From Theobroma cacao (Eukaryota; Streptophyta; Magnoliopsida; Malvales; Malvaceae), in NCBI RefSeq assembly GCF_000208745.1, contig NC_030852.1, positions 32,596,312 through 32,660,311 on the forward strand: 64,000 bases of DNA. Reading direction: 5' to 3'. The notes beneath the pieces are model-generated. The model made no database searches and was not told where the DNA came from. It saw only the letters and a program-made list of their open reading frames with translations. The position numbers and the translations under genes were made by a program. Positions 13,998 through 25,739 of this stretch are shown piece after piece; position 1 is the stretch's first letter, and each line of letters opens with the position of its first letter.

Positions 13998-14093
13998 CAT
14001 ATTCGTTAATTATGTTGTTAAATGGAATATGATATATTGTTTGAAGTTGTTGATCTTGTTAAATGGAATTCAATAATTTTGGTGATTTTTAAA

Positions 14094-14446
14094 AATTACG
14101 TGACTAGCTTTAAGGCATTACGTGACTGACTTTGGATATTACGTGACTGACTTTGGGTATTACGTGACTAATTTTTAATAAGGCATTGCATGATTAGTTT
14201 CTGATAAGGCATTGCGTGACTGACTTTGAACATTACGAGACTAATTTTTGATAAGGCATTACGTGACTAGTTTCTGATAAAGCATTGTGTGATTAGTTGA
14301 TAGGCATTGCGTAACTAATTTCTAATAAGGCATTGCGTGACTTAAGTATTGCTTAAAAATCAGTCACGTAATACCTAAAACCAATCACGTAATACTTAAA
14401 AACTAATCACACAGTGATTAAGTCACGCAATACCTCAAAATCAGTA
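14094..14446. repeat. Fold-back array: ~25-bp repeats in direct, then inverted, orientation
   Basis: About eleven copies of a 20-26 bp unit run forward from 14094 to 14343. The core is ATTACGTGACT or ATTGCGTGACT followed by an A/T-rich spacer ending GATAAGGC. From about 14360 the same core appears inverted (AGTCACGTAAT, AATCACGTAAT, AGTCACGCAAT) in about four copies to 14446. The two arms meet near 14343-14360, so a single strand could form a long imperfect hairpin. No coding sequence overlaps. Subterminal repeat arrays of this sort occur in CACTA- and Mutator-type DNA transposons, but I could not identify terminal repeats. Confidence 0.85.
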
Positions 14447-16590
14447 AACTCAATTTTGGATTTTATGAATAAATCAATAAACTCAAGAACTTAAAACACA
14501 TACTTTTTTTTTGCTAAGCCACGAAATTGTGCATTTCATAAAAGATAGGTTACAAAACTCCATAACTCTTCAAAGCAAAAGAAAATATATCCCTATCAGG
14601 AGGCCTTGCTCACTCACCTTATACAAAAACAAAATATACTCTCTTTACAAAATATTCCCTGAACAATTTCAACTCAAAATCTCATAAAAAAATCAAAATT
14701 CCTAGCAAACATGCTTAACAATCATCTCAATCCCAGACAACAAAATCGTGAACCACTATAAAAGCCATCAAACATACTTTAGCTGTTCTTTCTCCCTGAG
14801 CAAAATCACTGCTTGCAAATAGTAAAATCGTTATTCATCGACCTTAAGAACTCCAAAATCCACTATCAAAAAAATAAAATAAAATAAGAAATAGCTTGAT
14901 ATCATCTTTGCGAATTAGATGGCGAGATAGATATATTTGAGTAAAGAGAGAAATCGAGATTTAATTTTGAAATTTTTATTTAGATGTCGGGAGAGATAAA
15001 ACTGAAATCATTTTAATTTGTCTAAAATTGTTTAAAGGGTATTATTGTCAAGTCATGTCAAAAATTAATCAAAAATAATTAAAATTATAAAAAATAATAT
15101 TTTTGAATTGAACTTATGAGAAATATTATTTTTTTTAATTTTTTTTTTTTAAATAGATGTTATTATGTCAGAGATCGATCTCGTTGTCAAGAGAAACATT
15201 TTCAAGGCAAGTGATGGATCACGGGCGCTCGTGGAGTTTCAAAGGCGCTACTGCAGATTCAAGGGTAATATTCAAGTCCCAAAGGGAAAAAAAGATTGGT
15301 TTAATTAAGGTCTAGTTGCTTTGGTGAGTTGAATATACATATAAAGTGGTGGAGCACAATTTGATGGAAGAAAAAGCTATGGTTTTGATATGATTATGTC
15401 GTTAAATAAGGTTTTATATTATGATTAAAGGAGGTTTTACTTGCATCATGATGTTTTTAGACTAGTGGAATGATAGCTTTTTGTCTTAGCCTTACCTGGA
15501 CTTAAGTTTCTCATAATTTGGAAGTAAACGAGTTTTGATTTCAAATTTATTTAGAAATATTGGGTGATAAATAAGAGAAAAATTAGAAGATTTATATGTT
15601 TTTTTATAAATAAAAATTTTAACATAATACATGCTTATTTCGAATGATCAATATTAAAAATATATAAAAAAAAGTAATCGTTGATGATATACTAATGAAT
15701 TCATTTAAAAATTGTATTTATATTAAATTCTTTGAATCAATTTTAATTGTCAAGTGTGATTTTATTATTTTTACTTTTTAATAATATAAATGAATATTGT
15801 AAATTTGTAATCCCAATCTTGAAAAGCATGTAAACCTTTAGTCATATGGTCAAAACTCAAACCGCTACCTTCTTTTTTCAAGCTATAAGGTCCGAGCTAG
15901 TGACCCACTTGCTCAATTAACAGGTGGTTCAATTGTTTTCTTTTCCCCAATCAAGAAACAAACAATACACTCAGAGGGAAGGGTAAGGAGAAGCAGAGCG
16001 TAATAATAATGTAAGCGAGCTGTGCCGTTTTGAAGCATTTGTGACCCAAATGGTCACATCACGTAATTTATAGCACCTAAAGATTCACTTCATTTCCGTT
16101 TTTCGCATTCCCCGCCACCCCGCTTCACTCCTGTCTCCCTTCCTCTAGTAATTTTTGCTTTAATGAGCTGCAAATAATGGATTAACGCACGAACGCTCTA
16201 AAAGGGGAAGTGTAAAGTATTTAATGCTTGTGCAGGTGAATCCAAATACTTCTTAAAAAAGAAATAAATTTAAGTGACGCAATATCTTAGTTTATCGAAT
16301 TTATTAGGTTAAAATATTTTTATTTTTAAGTTTATATTGAAATTACATAAAAAAATTTTAATTTTTAAAATCAACATTTCTTCTAAAAATACAAATATTA
16401 TTAATAAAAGTTATGAAAATATTAAAATAATTTTTTTTATTAATTTAAAAATTATTATTATATTAAAAAAATGAGAAGCATCAATCGGTTCTCCCCAAGA
16501 GAGGGGAGCATTGGCTAGTGTTCCTTAGGGAGCCCAATTTGGCATGTACTCCCTACGGGAGCATCGAGCTCCCATTGGGATCCCCTACAT
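14447..16590. other. A+T-rich intergenic sequence
   Basis: I see no gene here. A G+C-richer island at about 16480-16590 carries several GGGAGC and GCTCCC motifs in both orientations directly before the probable solo LTR; it looks like another piece of repeat-derived DNA. Confidence 0.5.
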
Positions 16591-16865
16591 TGTTAGATAT
16601 TATATTTTGACATGTACAGTGGTATATTTGTAAATATTCTAAATGTTTAAGGTTATTATTGTATTTTGATTTTACATGAAGACTTGACTATAAAAGTCTA
16701 TTGTACTGACAATGTTTCTTTTCACCAACAAAATATACAATCATAGTTTTATTTCATCTCTTAACTTTCTCTAAATTCTTCCAATTTCATTGTCTCTTTC
16801 TCAACAATCAACAAAGCTTTCTCTAGATTTTTCCAGACTTTTCGTCTCTCTTTCAATATTCAACA
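16591..16865 (+). mobile_element. Probable solo LTR
   Basis: The segment begins TGTTAGATATT and ends TTCAACA, so it has the TG...CA ends of an LTR. It contains a TATA-like box (CTATAAAAG at about 16690) in a typical LTR position. The flanks are TACAT on the left and GACAT on the right, a 4-of-5 match expected for an aged target-site duplication. No internal retroelement sequence adjoins it, which fits loss by recombination between two LTRs. The strand is set by the TATA box. Confidence 0.6.
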
Positions 16866-17905
16866 GACATGGAAATTTTTTTTAATTAGTAAAAAATAAA
16901 AAATTATAATTATAAAATTAATCGATGGTAAAATTATTTTTTTACTTTTGTCACTTTAGCAAATAAATAAAAATATTAACAATTGATTAACGGCTGGGCT
17001 TATGTGTCAAGCGAAAAGTATTTTTTTGAAGTAGAGTGTCTATTTCAAAAACTAATAAATTTTCATATAATTTTGATCAAAACTTAAGAAGTAAATATTA
17101 TTTAATATTATTATTTGAATATAATAAATGTAATAAATAATATTATTTAGTATTATTTAAATTTAATGAAGAATATATTTTGTCTTTTAATATTAAATAT
17201 TATTTAATTATAATAAAAGGTTTAATTATCTTATAATACAAAATATTATTAATTTATAATAAAAATATATTTGTATTTTGATGAAAATATTATTTAATTA
17301 TAGTAAAAGTTATTTTGATTTTATTACTTAGAATATTTTTATCTTTTAACAAAATAAATTCTTTAATTTTAATAAACAATATTTTTTTTCTTATCATAGT
17401 ATTTTTGTTTTTTAATTAAAAAATCTTTAAATTTTAATAAATGATATTTTTATCATTTACCCATTATTCTTTAACTATTTTTAAAATTATTCCTACAAAC
17501 CAAACAATTGAATAAGTAATAATAATCATTTCTATCATATTTCATTCCCGTAAACCAATGTATATAATAATTATTATTTTCTTATTATATTCTCTTTGAA
17601 TGATTATTTTATTCTCATTCTATCATTTCTAATGAACCAAGTATACTGCTAGAGATGGAGGGAGGGAGTTAGTAGAGCCCCACATTTTTAAAAATTTTAA
17701 AACTTATAATTTTTTTTTATTTTTAAAAAAATTTATTTCTATTTTTTTATAAAATTTTATTTTTATAAATATTAAAATTTTAATATATCCGTTTCATAGA
17801 TATTATTTGTGTCCCCTAAACATAAAATTTTGACTCCACTGCTAATTACACCATAATCCAAGTTCTAGCTTGTTCTTAATGAGCAAGGTTCGCTCAGAAA
17901 AGGGA

Positions 17906-18680
17906 CAGGCCGTCAGGTATAAACTTGGTAATTTTAGATACGACACAAAAAGACACAAGTTAAACAGGTTTTTAGTTTAGTCTTAACGTGTTTCGTGTCT
18001 AATCGTATCTGATACATTAAGATACGAAAATTTTCGTGTCTTAACGTGTCAAACATGATAAACACGTTTAATTAATCATGTTATCGTGTTTAAACGTATA
18101 TACATGACACGTTTATTAACCTATTAAAAATTAATAGTTAAATATTATTTTAACTCTATATAAATAATTTTAAATAATCATTTTAATAAGTATTTTTTAA
18201 TTTTATAAATGTAATAATGTAATTATTACGATTGAAAATTATGAATGATTTTTGATATTATTAGTATTTGAAGGTTAGATGTTAATGATGTATTTTATCA
18301 TATTATATGATAATGAATTTTATATATGTTATTTATATTAATTTTTATTATATTTGATGTTATTATTTTTTTATTTTGTTATAATTATTTTTATAATTAT
18401 AGATTTTAAATTTAATAATAAAATTATATTTTATTGTAAATATTTTTATTTAATTATCTTAAACGTGTTATTAATCATGTCGTGTCATTTATTGACACGT
18501 TTAATAAACATGTTAATCGTGTCGTGTTACACGTTTATTAAATGTATACGTGTACGTGTTTTAAATTTAAGATATTAATATTAAACGTATCGTATTTATA
18601 TTTAATTTTAATATATTTTATATCTAATTATGTTTAATATGTTTACTATACGAAAATACGAATTACTTGAATCAGGCCTG
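17906..18680. mobile_element. Palindrome-rich non-autonomous DNA element, hAT-like
   Basis: The segment is dense in CGTGTC/GACACG motifs in both orientations (about 17940-18120 and 18465-18600), flanking an A+T-rich centre. Its left end begins CAGGCC and reads into GGTAATTTTAGATACGA. The reverse complement of its right end also begins CAGGCC and reads into AGTAATTCGTATTTTCG, so the ends are imperfect inverted repeats. No transposase frame is present and I could not find a clean 8-bp target duplication. The superfamily is inferred only from the terminal bases. Confidence 0.5.
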
Positions 18681-21010
18681 CACCAACCGAGCTGCTTCAG
18701 CTTTTAATCAACTTTACACTGGGTGGATGGCATGGCACTGGTCATCAGGTTCCGACTTGTCGTAGTTGCGGTGGCCATCGGGCTTTGACAGAAGAAGCAA
18801 TAGTAATTGGGTTTACCCCTGATTTGGACCATTTGCTTAACGTTGTAACGAGCAGTTTGTAATGGGTTTTGCAGGTCAGGTTCAGCTTGAAGCTCCATAA
18901 TGTTGGGCCCATCGTTTTAATTTAGGTATGTGGGCTTTTGAGATGTCCAGTCAACGCATGTATATCTCCTAAACAGTCAATAGAGAAAAATCGAAGTCTT
19001 GATGTGGAAATATCTGAACATCACGACATAAGAGGTCAAATGGAGAGTCTGAAATAAATACTTCTAAGAATTTAAGTTGATAGATATTAATATAAAATCA
19101 TGAATTAACTGTCAACATGCAATACACTAGGTGACGTGGTATTGTGTGATAGGAGTTTAAATTACATGGGGTGAAATTGCTTCAGCCACTTAATATGCCT
19201 CACCTAGAAAATCCAATAACTTAAGTCTTCTAATTGATTATGGTTTGGTTGAATTTTATACCCTTCTCTAACTTATAATGAATGGGCATCTTGATTCGTC
19301 AGCATACGTTTGTTTATTCTCAAAATCCCATTCATCATGACATCTTCAATGGCTACTTATAAAGTAGTTTATCTTCCTTCCCTAAAGTATCAATGTAAAT
19401 TATATTTTTTTATTATAATTTATACATAAAAAAAAGTTCATAATGTTTCTAATGTTAACTGAACTCTCCTTGTAAAAATTTTGAGCCATATATGCAAGGA
19501 TTAAAAAGTGGAAGCAACAATTTTGGGAATTTTGAAATTCCCCAAGGTACATTGTTAGCTGGTAGTTAATTTTTTGGTGGTCCAAACATCGACCTAAAAA
19601 GGGTGTCATCTCCATAGTTCTAATTAAAGAATTAAGGCAAGGTGGTATTAATCATCAGCTTTCTTGACAAAGGCCAAAAGAGGAACAGATAGCTGGGAGA
19701 TATTTTTGATGACTACTTGATTTCTATCATGAAATCAACCAAGGAGCTTGTCAAAAAAAAAAAAAACCCTTACAAGGAAACCGATATGAAAGGGAAAGCA
19801 AGGGACCCTTCGAGAAATAGCTAATGACAATTGACAGAAGGAAAGAAGTAGTAATATATAATGGAGTAGCACTTCCATTTATCAAGATAACTTCATTGCG
19901 CTATGAAAGCGAAACCATGGAAGACTTTGGCCTTGAATGTCATTATTTGCAAACTAAAATAAGCAGCCATCCGGAGGGGGTGGGGGATGATGTAATTTGA
20001 TGATAACAAAGGAATCATACAGGAAATGGATACGGTTGCCAACAGCAGAGGAGCCTCGCATTGATGGTTAAGTGTATTTTTATTCAAACATAGAAATTTT
20101 CAACTAATTAATCCCCTAATTAATAGCTTTTCTTTGAGGTTTTCTCATAAAGTTGCAAAGTTCTCCCCAACCAAATTTCAAGTTAAAAGTTTGACTCCTG
20201 TTTACACTCCCAGAACATTTAAGACAAGAATTTGCATATGGCAATTGGATTACTTGCTTCTTCAACTCATTCTCACATCTTAACCATTGATAACAAAAAC
20301 TGCAACTTAAAATCGATTGCTTGCGTATGAGGTCTACAATAAGAAATGAGAATGAAGGAAAGGACATTTTAAGAAATTTGGCCGCAAAAGACTGGTGCAT
20401 GCCATGAACAAAATTTTCGTAGATTGAAAATTTCCTGAAGAGAGAGTAGGAAATTTCTCTTGACTTGTGACATTCCTGAATTTTCAGTTTTCAGGTAAAA
20501 CTGCCTACCCATTCAAAAGCAATGATCTCACTGATGGAACATGAAGCACGCAATCGAAGACCTTGAGTCACCAAGAATTGTCTTGTAATACAAGTTAGAA
20601 CAAGAGAAAACCTTGATGGAAAGTGATCTGAAAAAAAAAGGAAACGCTGAAATCAGCTCAATTGGTCAACAAACAAGTAATAAACTTCAACCAAACTTGA
20701 ACCAATCAAAGTTAAACTAAGACTATTAAGTATATTCCCTCTTTAATCCCGAGCAAAATATTCAAATTAGATACCGAAAATATTAAACAATAATCTCGTT
20801 AGAAACTAAGGCAGTGGTTAACCCACCATTCTCTGCCTCCAAAGTCAGAATCTCCAATGAAAAGGCACGCACGGCAGAATCAATTTAACTTTCTCACGGT
20901 TTCTTGTTCCTTGATCTTATCTTCGCTATGTTTCAATTATTATTTAAAAAATTAAAATTCAATTATTTATGTAAATATGAATTTTTTTTGGGTTTAATCC
21001 TAACCTAATC
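18681..21010. other. Intergenic sequence upstream of the metalloproteinase gene
   Basis: Mixed-composition DNA with no gene I can support. The stretch at 18681-18900 is G+C-richer than its surroundings and looks like older single-copy DNA next to the inserted element. The rest is A+T-rich. The last few hundred bases should include the metalloproteinase promoter. Confidence 0.5.
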
Positions 21011-21015
21011 TCTTT

Positions 21016-21021
21016 TATAAA
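21016..21021 (+). promoter_or_regulatory. TATA box of the metalloproteinase gene
   Basis: A TATAAA sequence lies 62 bp upstream of the start codon at 21078. Standard TATA-to-start spacing would put transcription start near 21045-21050 and give a short 5' UTR of about 30 nt. The position is seen; its use is inferred. Confidence 0.55.
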
Positions 21022-21077
21022 CCTTCCTATTTCTTCAATTTTCAGCTCTAAACCCAAAATAACTAACAACAGAAACT

Positions 21078-22157
21078 ATGTTTCCGTTGTTTGGTTATTA
21101 TTCCTTCCTCTTCTTCTTTCTTTTTCTCTGTTTTTTTCCACTTCCTGGTTTTCCCGCCAGAATCACACCGGAACAAATAACGGTCATAACTACCGATACT
21201 CACAACGCCACGTGGCATAATTTCACTCGCTTTAAAGACGCCGAGAAGGGAAGCCACATCAGCGGCATGTCGGAACTCAAGAAATACTTCCAACGTTTCG
21301 GTTACCTCTCGATTCCCGACAACCAAAACGGCAACTTCACTGACGTTTTCGATACCCAATTCGAATCCGCAGTTATGTTATACCAACAGAAGCTCGGGTT
21401 ACCTGTTACAGGCAAGCTCGATTCCGGCACAATATCAGCAATGATGTCCCCCAGGTGCGGCGTTTCGGACACCGCCCCGAGAATTCATTCAACGAAACAT
21501 TTCGCCTATTTCTATGGAAGGCCAAGATGGGAACGTGGATCGCCTATGACTTTAACGTACGCTTTTTCGCCGTCTAACATGATCGATTACATAAGCTTAT
21601 CGGAAATAAGAACAGTTTTTAAACGCGCGTTTTCGAGGTGGGCTTCGGTGATTCCTGTAAACTTTGCAGAGATAGAAGATTATGAATCGGCCAATATCAA
21701 AATCGGGTTTTTCCGTGGCGATCACGGTGACGGGGAACCGTTTGATGGGGTCCTAGGAGTGTTGGCGCATGCTTTTTCGCCGGAGAACGGGAGGTTCCAC
21801 CTTGATGAAGCTGAAACGTGGGCCGTTGATTTTGAGAAAGTGAGATCAAAGACGGCTGTTGACCTGGAATCAGTGGCGACGCACGAGATTGGTCACGTAC
21901 TCGGGTTGGCTCATAGTTCAGTAACGGAAGCCGTGATGTACCCGAGCTTGAGACCTCGTAGTAGAAAGGCAGACCTGAAACTTGATGATGTGGAAGGCGT
22001 CCAGGCTTTGTATGGGTCAAATCCGAACTTCAAGTTCAGCTCTTTGTTAGAGTCTGAAAATTCTTCTAACAAAGGAAATGTTCTAAATTGTATATCATCT
22101 AAGTGGACATTTTCTTTGGCAGTGATATCTTTTTTTCTTCTTTTGATGATTACATGA
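21078..22157 (+). CDS. Matrix metalloproteinase (matrixin, M10A), GPI-anchored type
   Basis: Single-exon gene encoding 359 residues, the usual plant MMP length and structure. A signal peptide covers about residues 1-27, with a very hydrophobic Phe/Leu core. A propeptide with a peptidoglycan-binding-like fold follows, ending in the cysteine switch PRCGVSD (125-131), whose Cys127 would hold the zymogen inactive. The catalytic domain carries HEIGHVLGLAHS (His269, Glu270, His273, His279) and the Met-turn VMYP (Met287). A C-terminal hydrophobic segment (about 343-359) after a Ser/Asn-rich spacer fits a GPI-anchor signal, so the enzyme should act at the outer plasma membrane. All key residues are present. 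Plant MMPs cleave extracellular proteins and are linked to growth, stress and defence; the substrate here is unknown. Confidence 0.96.
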   Translation: MFPLFGYYSFLFFFLFLCFFPLPGFPARITPEQITVITTDTHNATWHNFTRFKDAEKGSHISGMSELKKYFQRFGYLSIPDNQNGNFTDVFDTQFESAVMLYQQKLGLPVTGKLDSGTISAMMSPRCGVSDTAPRIHSTKHFAYFYGRPRWERGSPMTLTYAFSPSNMIDYISLSEIRTVFKRAFSRWASVIPVNFAEIEDYESANIKIGFFRGDHGDGEPFDGVLGVLAHAFSPENGRFHLDEAETWAVDFEKVRSKTAVDLESVATHEIGHVLGLAHSSVTEAVMYPSLRPRSRKADLKLDDVEGVQALYGSNPNFKFSSLLESENSSNKGNVLNCISSKWTFSLAVISFFLLLMIT

Positions 22158-22952
22158 GGGGCTTCTTTTTTGAGCTCTTTTAAACTTTTCTTTTTTCCTT
22201 TTTTCTAGGATTATTTATGGGTGATGAAAAAATTGTTCACACTCACAGAAGAATTGAAACAATTCTTTGGTTTTTAAGGGTATATATATATATATATATA
22301 TTTGTGAATTATTATTATATATGTAGTGTTTAATTTTTTGTTGGCTTAAAATTATATGCTTCAAACTTCCTGAAAGGTGCACTAACTATTTGGAGCACGA
22401 GACGACAAAGAAAGACACCAAACCCTTGACCCTACATCCGGGACTCGGGTGAACGACGGAAAGTAAGCAACGGAGAGAAGGAAAATCAGTGAAACTCTTC
22501 TATGTAGGAAATGTACAGAAAGTCAAGCATGCAGAGGTTTGATTAATACCTTTATAATTTGATTGAAATTAAAAACAAAGAGAAAGGATTTATTCTTATT
22601 TATTCTTTTATGATTTTGTGTATTTTTTTGGTAATACATTCTTAAATCATTAAAAAACATTTTTTTTACTAGTATTAATTCCTCAATTGAAGGAATTCAA
22701 GCTTTTTTTCCTTGAGGATGGGAAGAGATGGGCCCATCTTCTATATGCATCCAAATCTAACCCATCCACTACGTGGCCGTGTTATCATCATATTTCAAAG
22801 CCTATATTGTTTGTGCTTTTTGAACTTGTCCTGTGCTGAGATTTTTACTCAATCCGTATGGTCTTAAATTTTAGAAATAAAGTTTAAATAAATTTTAAAA
22901 TTCGTAATAACGAAAGTTAAAAAAAAAATGAAAGCTTTATTAGATCAGTTTA
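22158..22952. other. 3' flank of the metalloproteinase gene
   Basis: This contains the probable 3' UTR, a TA microsatellite and A+T-rich spacer. I see no gene. Confidence 0.5.
22281..22301. repeat. (TA)n microsatellite
   Basis: About ten uninterrupted TA dinucleotides, roughly 125 bp after the metalloproteinase stop codon. Likely polymorphic in length. Confidence 0.9.
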
Positions 22953-24101
22953 ATGGTGGGCAAATAAATGGTTTGTGTGGTTTGGTCTTTTATACCTAAA
23001 GATCAAATGGACTAAACATCTTTAAAAAATCGACCAAAATCAACCAAATCGATCAAATATAAAATTAGTTTGATCCGTTTAATTTTGAACTAATAAATCA
23101 AAATTTTATTTTTTTTGTTACAAATTATAATATTAAAACTTATAAACTTTATCCATAATTATAAAATATATAAATTATGTGTAAATTAAATATATGTATA
23201 TATATAATATTACTTTATTATATATATGAAATTAATAGCACTACTTATATGTTATAATATTTTAATTTTTATATCAAAGTTTGTATAAATAATAATTAAT
23301 TATAAACAATATGTTATAAAATTAAGGCAATAACTAATAAAATTATTAAGTTACAGTAGTACTTATGTGTATATACATATGTATTACTATATTATGTATA
23401 TGTGAAATTAATGACAAAACTTATATGTTATAATGTTTTATATCAAAGTTTGTATAAATAATAACTAATTATAAACAATATGTTATAAAAACTAAGGTGA
23501 TAATTTATAAGGTTATTAAGTGTAATCATATAAATAAAGTTTATTATAAGTTATAGTAATACTTATATATAAATTAAATATATATATATATAATTTATAC
23601 AATTATATATATTCATAACATTTTATATTACGAAATATTACCAAGGTGTAATAATTATAACATATTAATATATAGGATATTTACTATCATATATTATAAT
23701 ATTAGCATATAAGTTATATCATTTAAAATATATAGCTTGTAATTTCATATTAATACATATTTATAAATAAATAAATAAAACTAAAATTAAATTGTTATGA
23801 CTATGATTTGTATACGTACATATAATAAACTAATATATTTTAAGTATATTATTAATTAAGTTTACTATCAATTCTTCTTAATATATATAAAAAATATCAT
23901 ATATTCATATATAATATATAATATTTTGGTTTTCTGGGTGGATTGGTTTAAAAATTTTAAAATTGAGAACCAACTAAAAAACCAATTAGATCAAACATTT
24001 TGAACAAATCGATCAAATAAACTAATTAGATCGAACCGTTTTATCCAAATTGCATTTGATTTTGATAGACAATTAATTTAGTTTGGTTTTGCTCACCCTT
24101 A
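22953..24101. mobile_element. Non-autonomous terminal-inverted-repeat element (~1.15 kb)
   Basis: The left end reads GGTGGGCAAA followed by a TGGTTTG-rich stretch; the reverse complement of the right end reads GGTGAGCAAAACCAAAC. The subterminal regions repeat GGTT/AACC-type words in opposite orientation (for example ATCGATCAAAT and AACAAATCGATC). The 6-bp direct repeat AGTTTA flanks both ends (22947-22952 and 24102-24107), a candidate target-site duplication. The interior is almost pure A+T and codes for nothing. It looks like a hAT-type derivative, but the superfamily is inferred. Confidence 0.6.
23225..23580. repeat. ~175-bp tandem duplication inside the TIR element
   Basis: A stretch beginning GAAATTAAT at about 23228 recurs at about 23404. 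Both copies carry TATCAAAGTTTGTATAAATA and ATAAACAATATGTTATAAA with small differences. The duplication accounts for a good part of the element's interior. Confidence 0.75.
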
Positions 24102-24758
24102 AGTTTAGGTGAAATTAAATTTGAAAACATTTCTTTAAACTTTCTCTCTTCTGGCTTTCTTGTGATTTAATCTTTGTGTGAGGGTTTTAAGCTTACTTAA
24201 AACTTTCATTTTCAAAATTTAAGATTGTCCAAAGTTCAACTAAAGTTCAGTACTTAACAATCGAACAATTATATTAGCAAGTTGTAATAGATTTCTAATC
24301 ATACACTTCAGTACCTACTTGAAAGTTGAAAATTTGTTAATCAAAGTAATTTGTTAATGATGCTTTTGTCAACAAGAAAATACTTCCTCAGTAATTATAT
24401 ATGAGAGTGATTATATATAAAATCTCAGTAATTTATAAATATTTTCAATAAATTTAAATAAATTCCAATAACTTACAAATAATTTTTCTAATAACTTCTT
24501 ATGACATTCAAATAATTTACAAATATTTTATCAATAACTTTTGATATGATATTATTAACCTAAAGTTATTAAAATATAGTTTCAATAGTAGATACTAAAT
24601 TATTCAAATTGCATATAATTAATTAGTTTTTTTAACAATATCAATCTCTTAAATCATATAAATAATACGAATAATTATTTTTTATGAGACTTATTCATTA
24701 GTTAATAATTTTAAAAATACTTTTAAATAATTTTTATATATTTTCAATAACTCAATAT
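24102..24758. other. A+T-rich spacer between two mobile elements
   Basis: I see no gene. Short words such as AATAACTT and TTACAAATA recur at 24425-24545 as loose, irregular repeats. Confidence 0.5.
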
Positions 24759-25142
24759 TGTTGAAATGGTTTATATTATTATGAATATATGTGTGAATGT
24801 TCATTAGGTCACAGTCCAAGAGTTTAGATCAAGTCAGAAAGTTGAGACAGGCCAAATAGCCCAGTAGGTTGGACATAGGATTGTAATTTAATTTGAACTT
24901 TTATATTTGATTATATATATCTAGATTTATATGTAAATTAGATTGGATTAAAATTTGGATTTAATCCATCCAAATCAAATCCGTCAACATTATCTTTATC
25001 TTCTAAAATTCTATCTAGATAAGGGTTATTAGCCTATAGATAAATTCCTTACTTTATTTATAAGAACACATTATAGAATAAGATTTTTATTTTATTAATA
25101 GTTTTATCTCATACTTGTTCTTTCATATTATATTTCATAACA
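24759..25142 (+). repeat. 5' LTR of the copia element
   Basis: The LTR is about 384 bp and begins TGTTGAAATGG and ends TTTCATAACA. It is followed directly by CGTTATCAGCA, which sits where a copia primer-binding site is expected. The last 60 bases match the remnant at the other end of the element. Confidence 0.75.
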
Positions 25143-25739
25143 CGTTATCAGCATAATTTTTTAATCTCTCAAGTTTTGGTATCATTTAGTTTTTATCATC
25201 ATCTAAAAGTCTAAGTTTTGATATCATTTAATTTCTATCATCATCTAAAAGTTGAAGTTCCATTTCTTTAGGCTTCCAAAGGTTTTCAATGGTTGGTCTT
25301 TGAATTTTTGTTTTAGCAAATCAAGTAAGTAACTCAATATCTTTTTGGTATTTTCATTCCTTGAAAATCAACCTTAATGTGAATTTTGCTATCATGTATT
25401 ATTTATCATATTTTGTCCCTTCATTTATTAAATCAAGTTGAGCATGAAAATATATATAATTATATATGATATATTTGTTCTAGTTTTGGAATATGATTTT
25501 CTTAATATATGATTTTTTTTTGTTGAATTTCAACTATGATTTTGCTTGACATATGTAAATCTATATTTGATATTATGATATTTTACATAAAATATTTTGA
25601 ATTGAACATATAGAATTGACTTTGTTTGATATTTGGCTTTGTATGATATCTACTTTTATAAAAAATGAAAAATACTATACTTTGGTAATCTGAAATACAT
25701 TTTGCTTTGGATTTTATGTCCTTTTACGGTTGAGCAAAA

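Noticed and set aside
17640..17830. Possible transposon fragment with GAGCCCC...GTCCCCTAAA words
   Set aside because: Resembles repeat text seen in many plant genomes, but I could not define ends, strand or family, so it is not listed as a feature.
18704..18898. 64-codon minus-strand frame
   Set aside because: No homology I recognise; lies in leftover sequence next to a mobile element.
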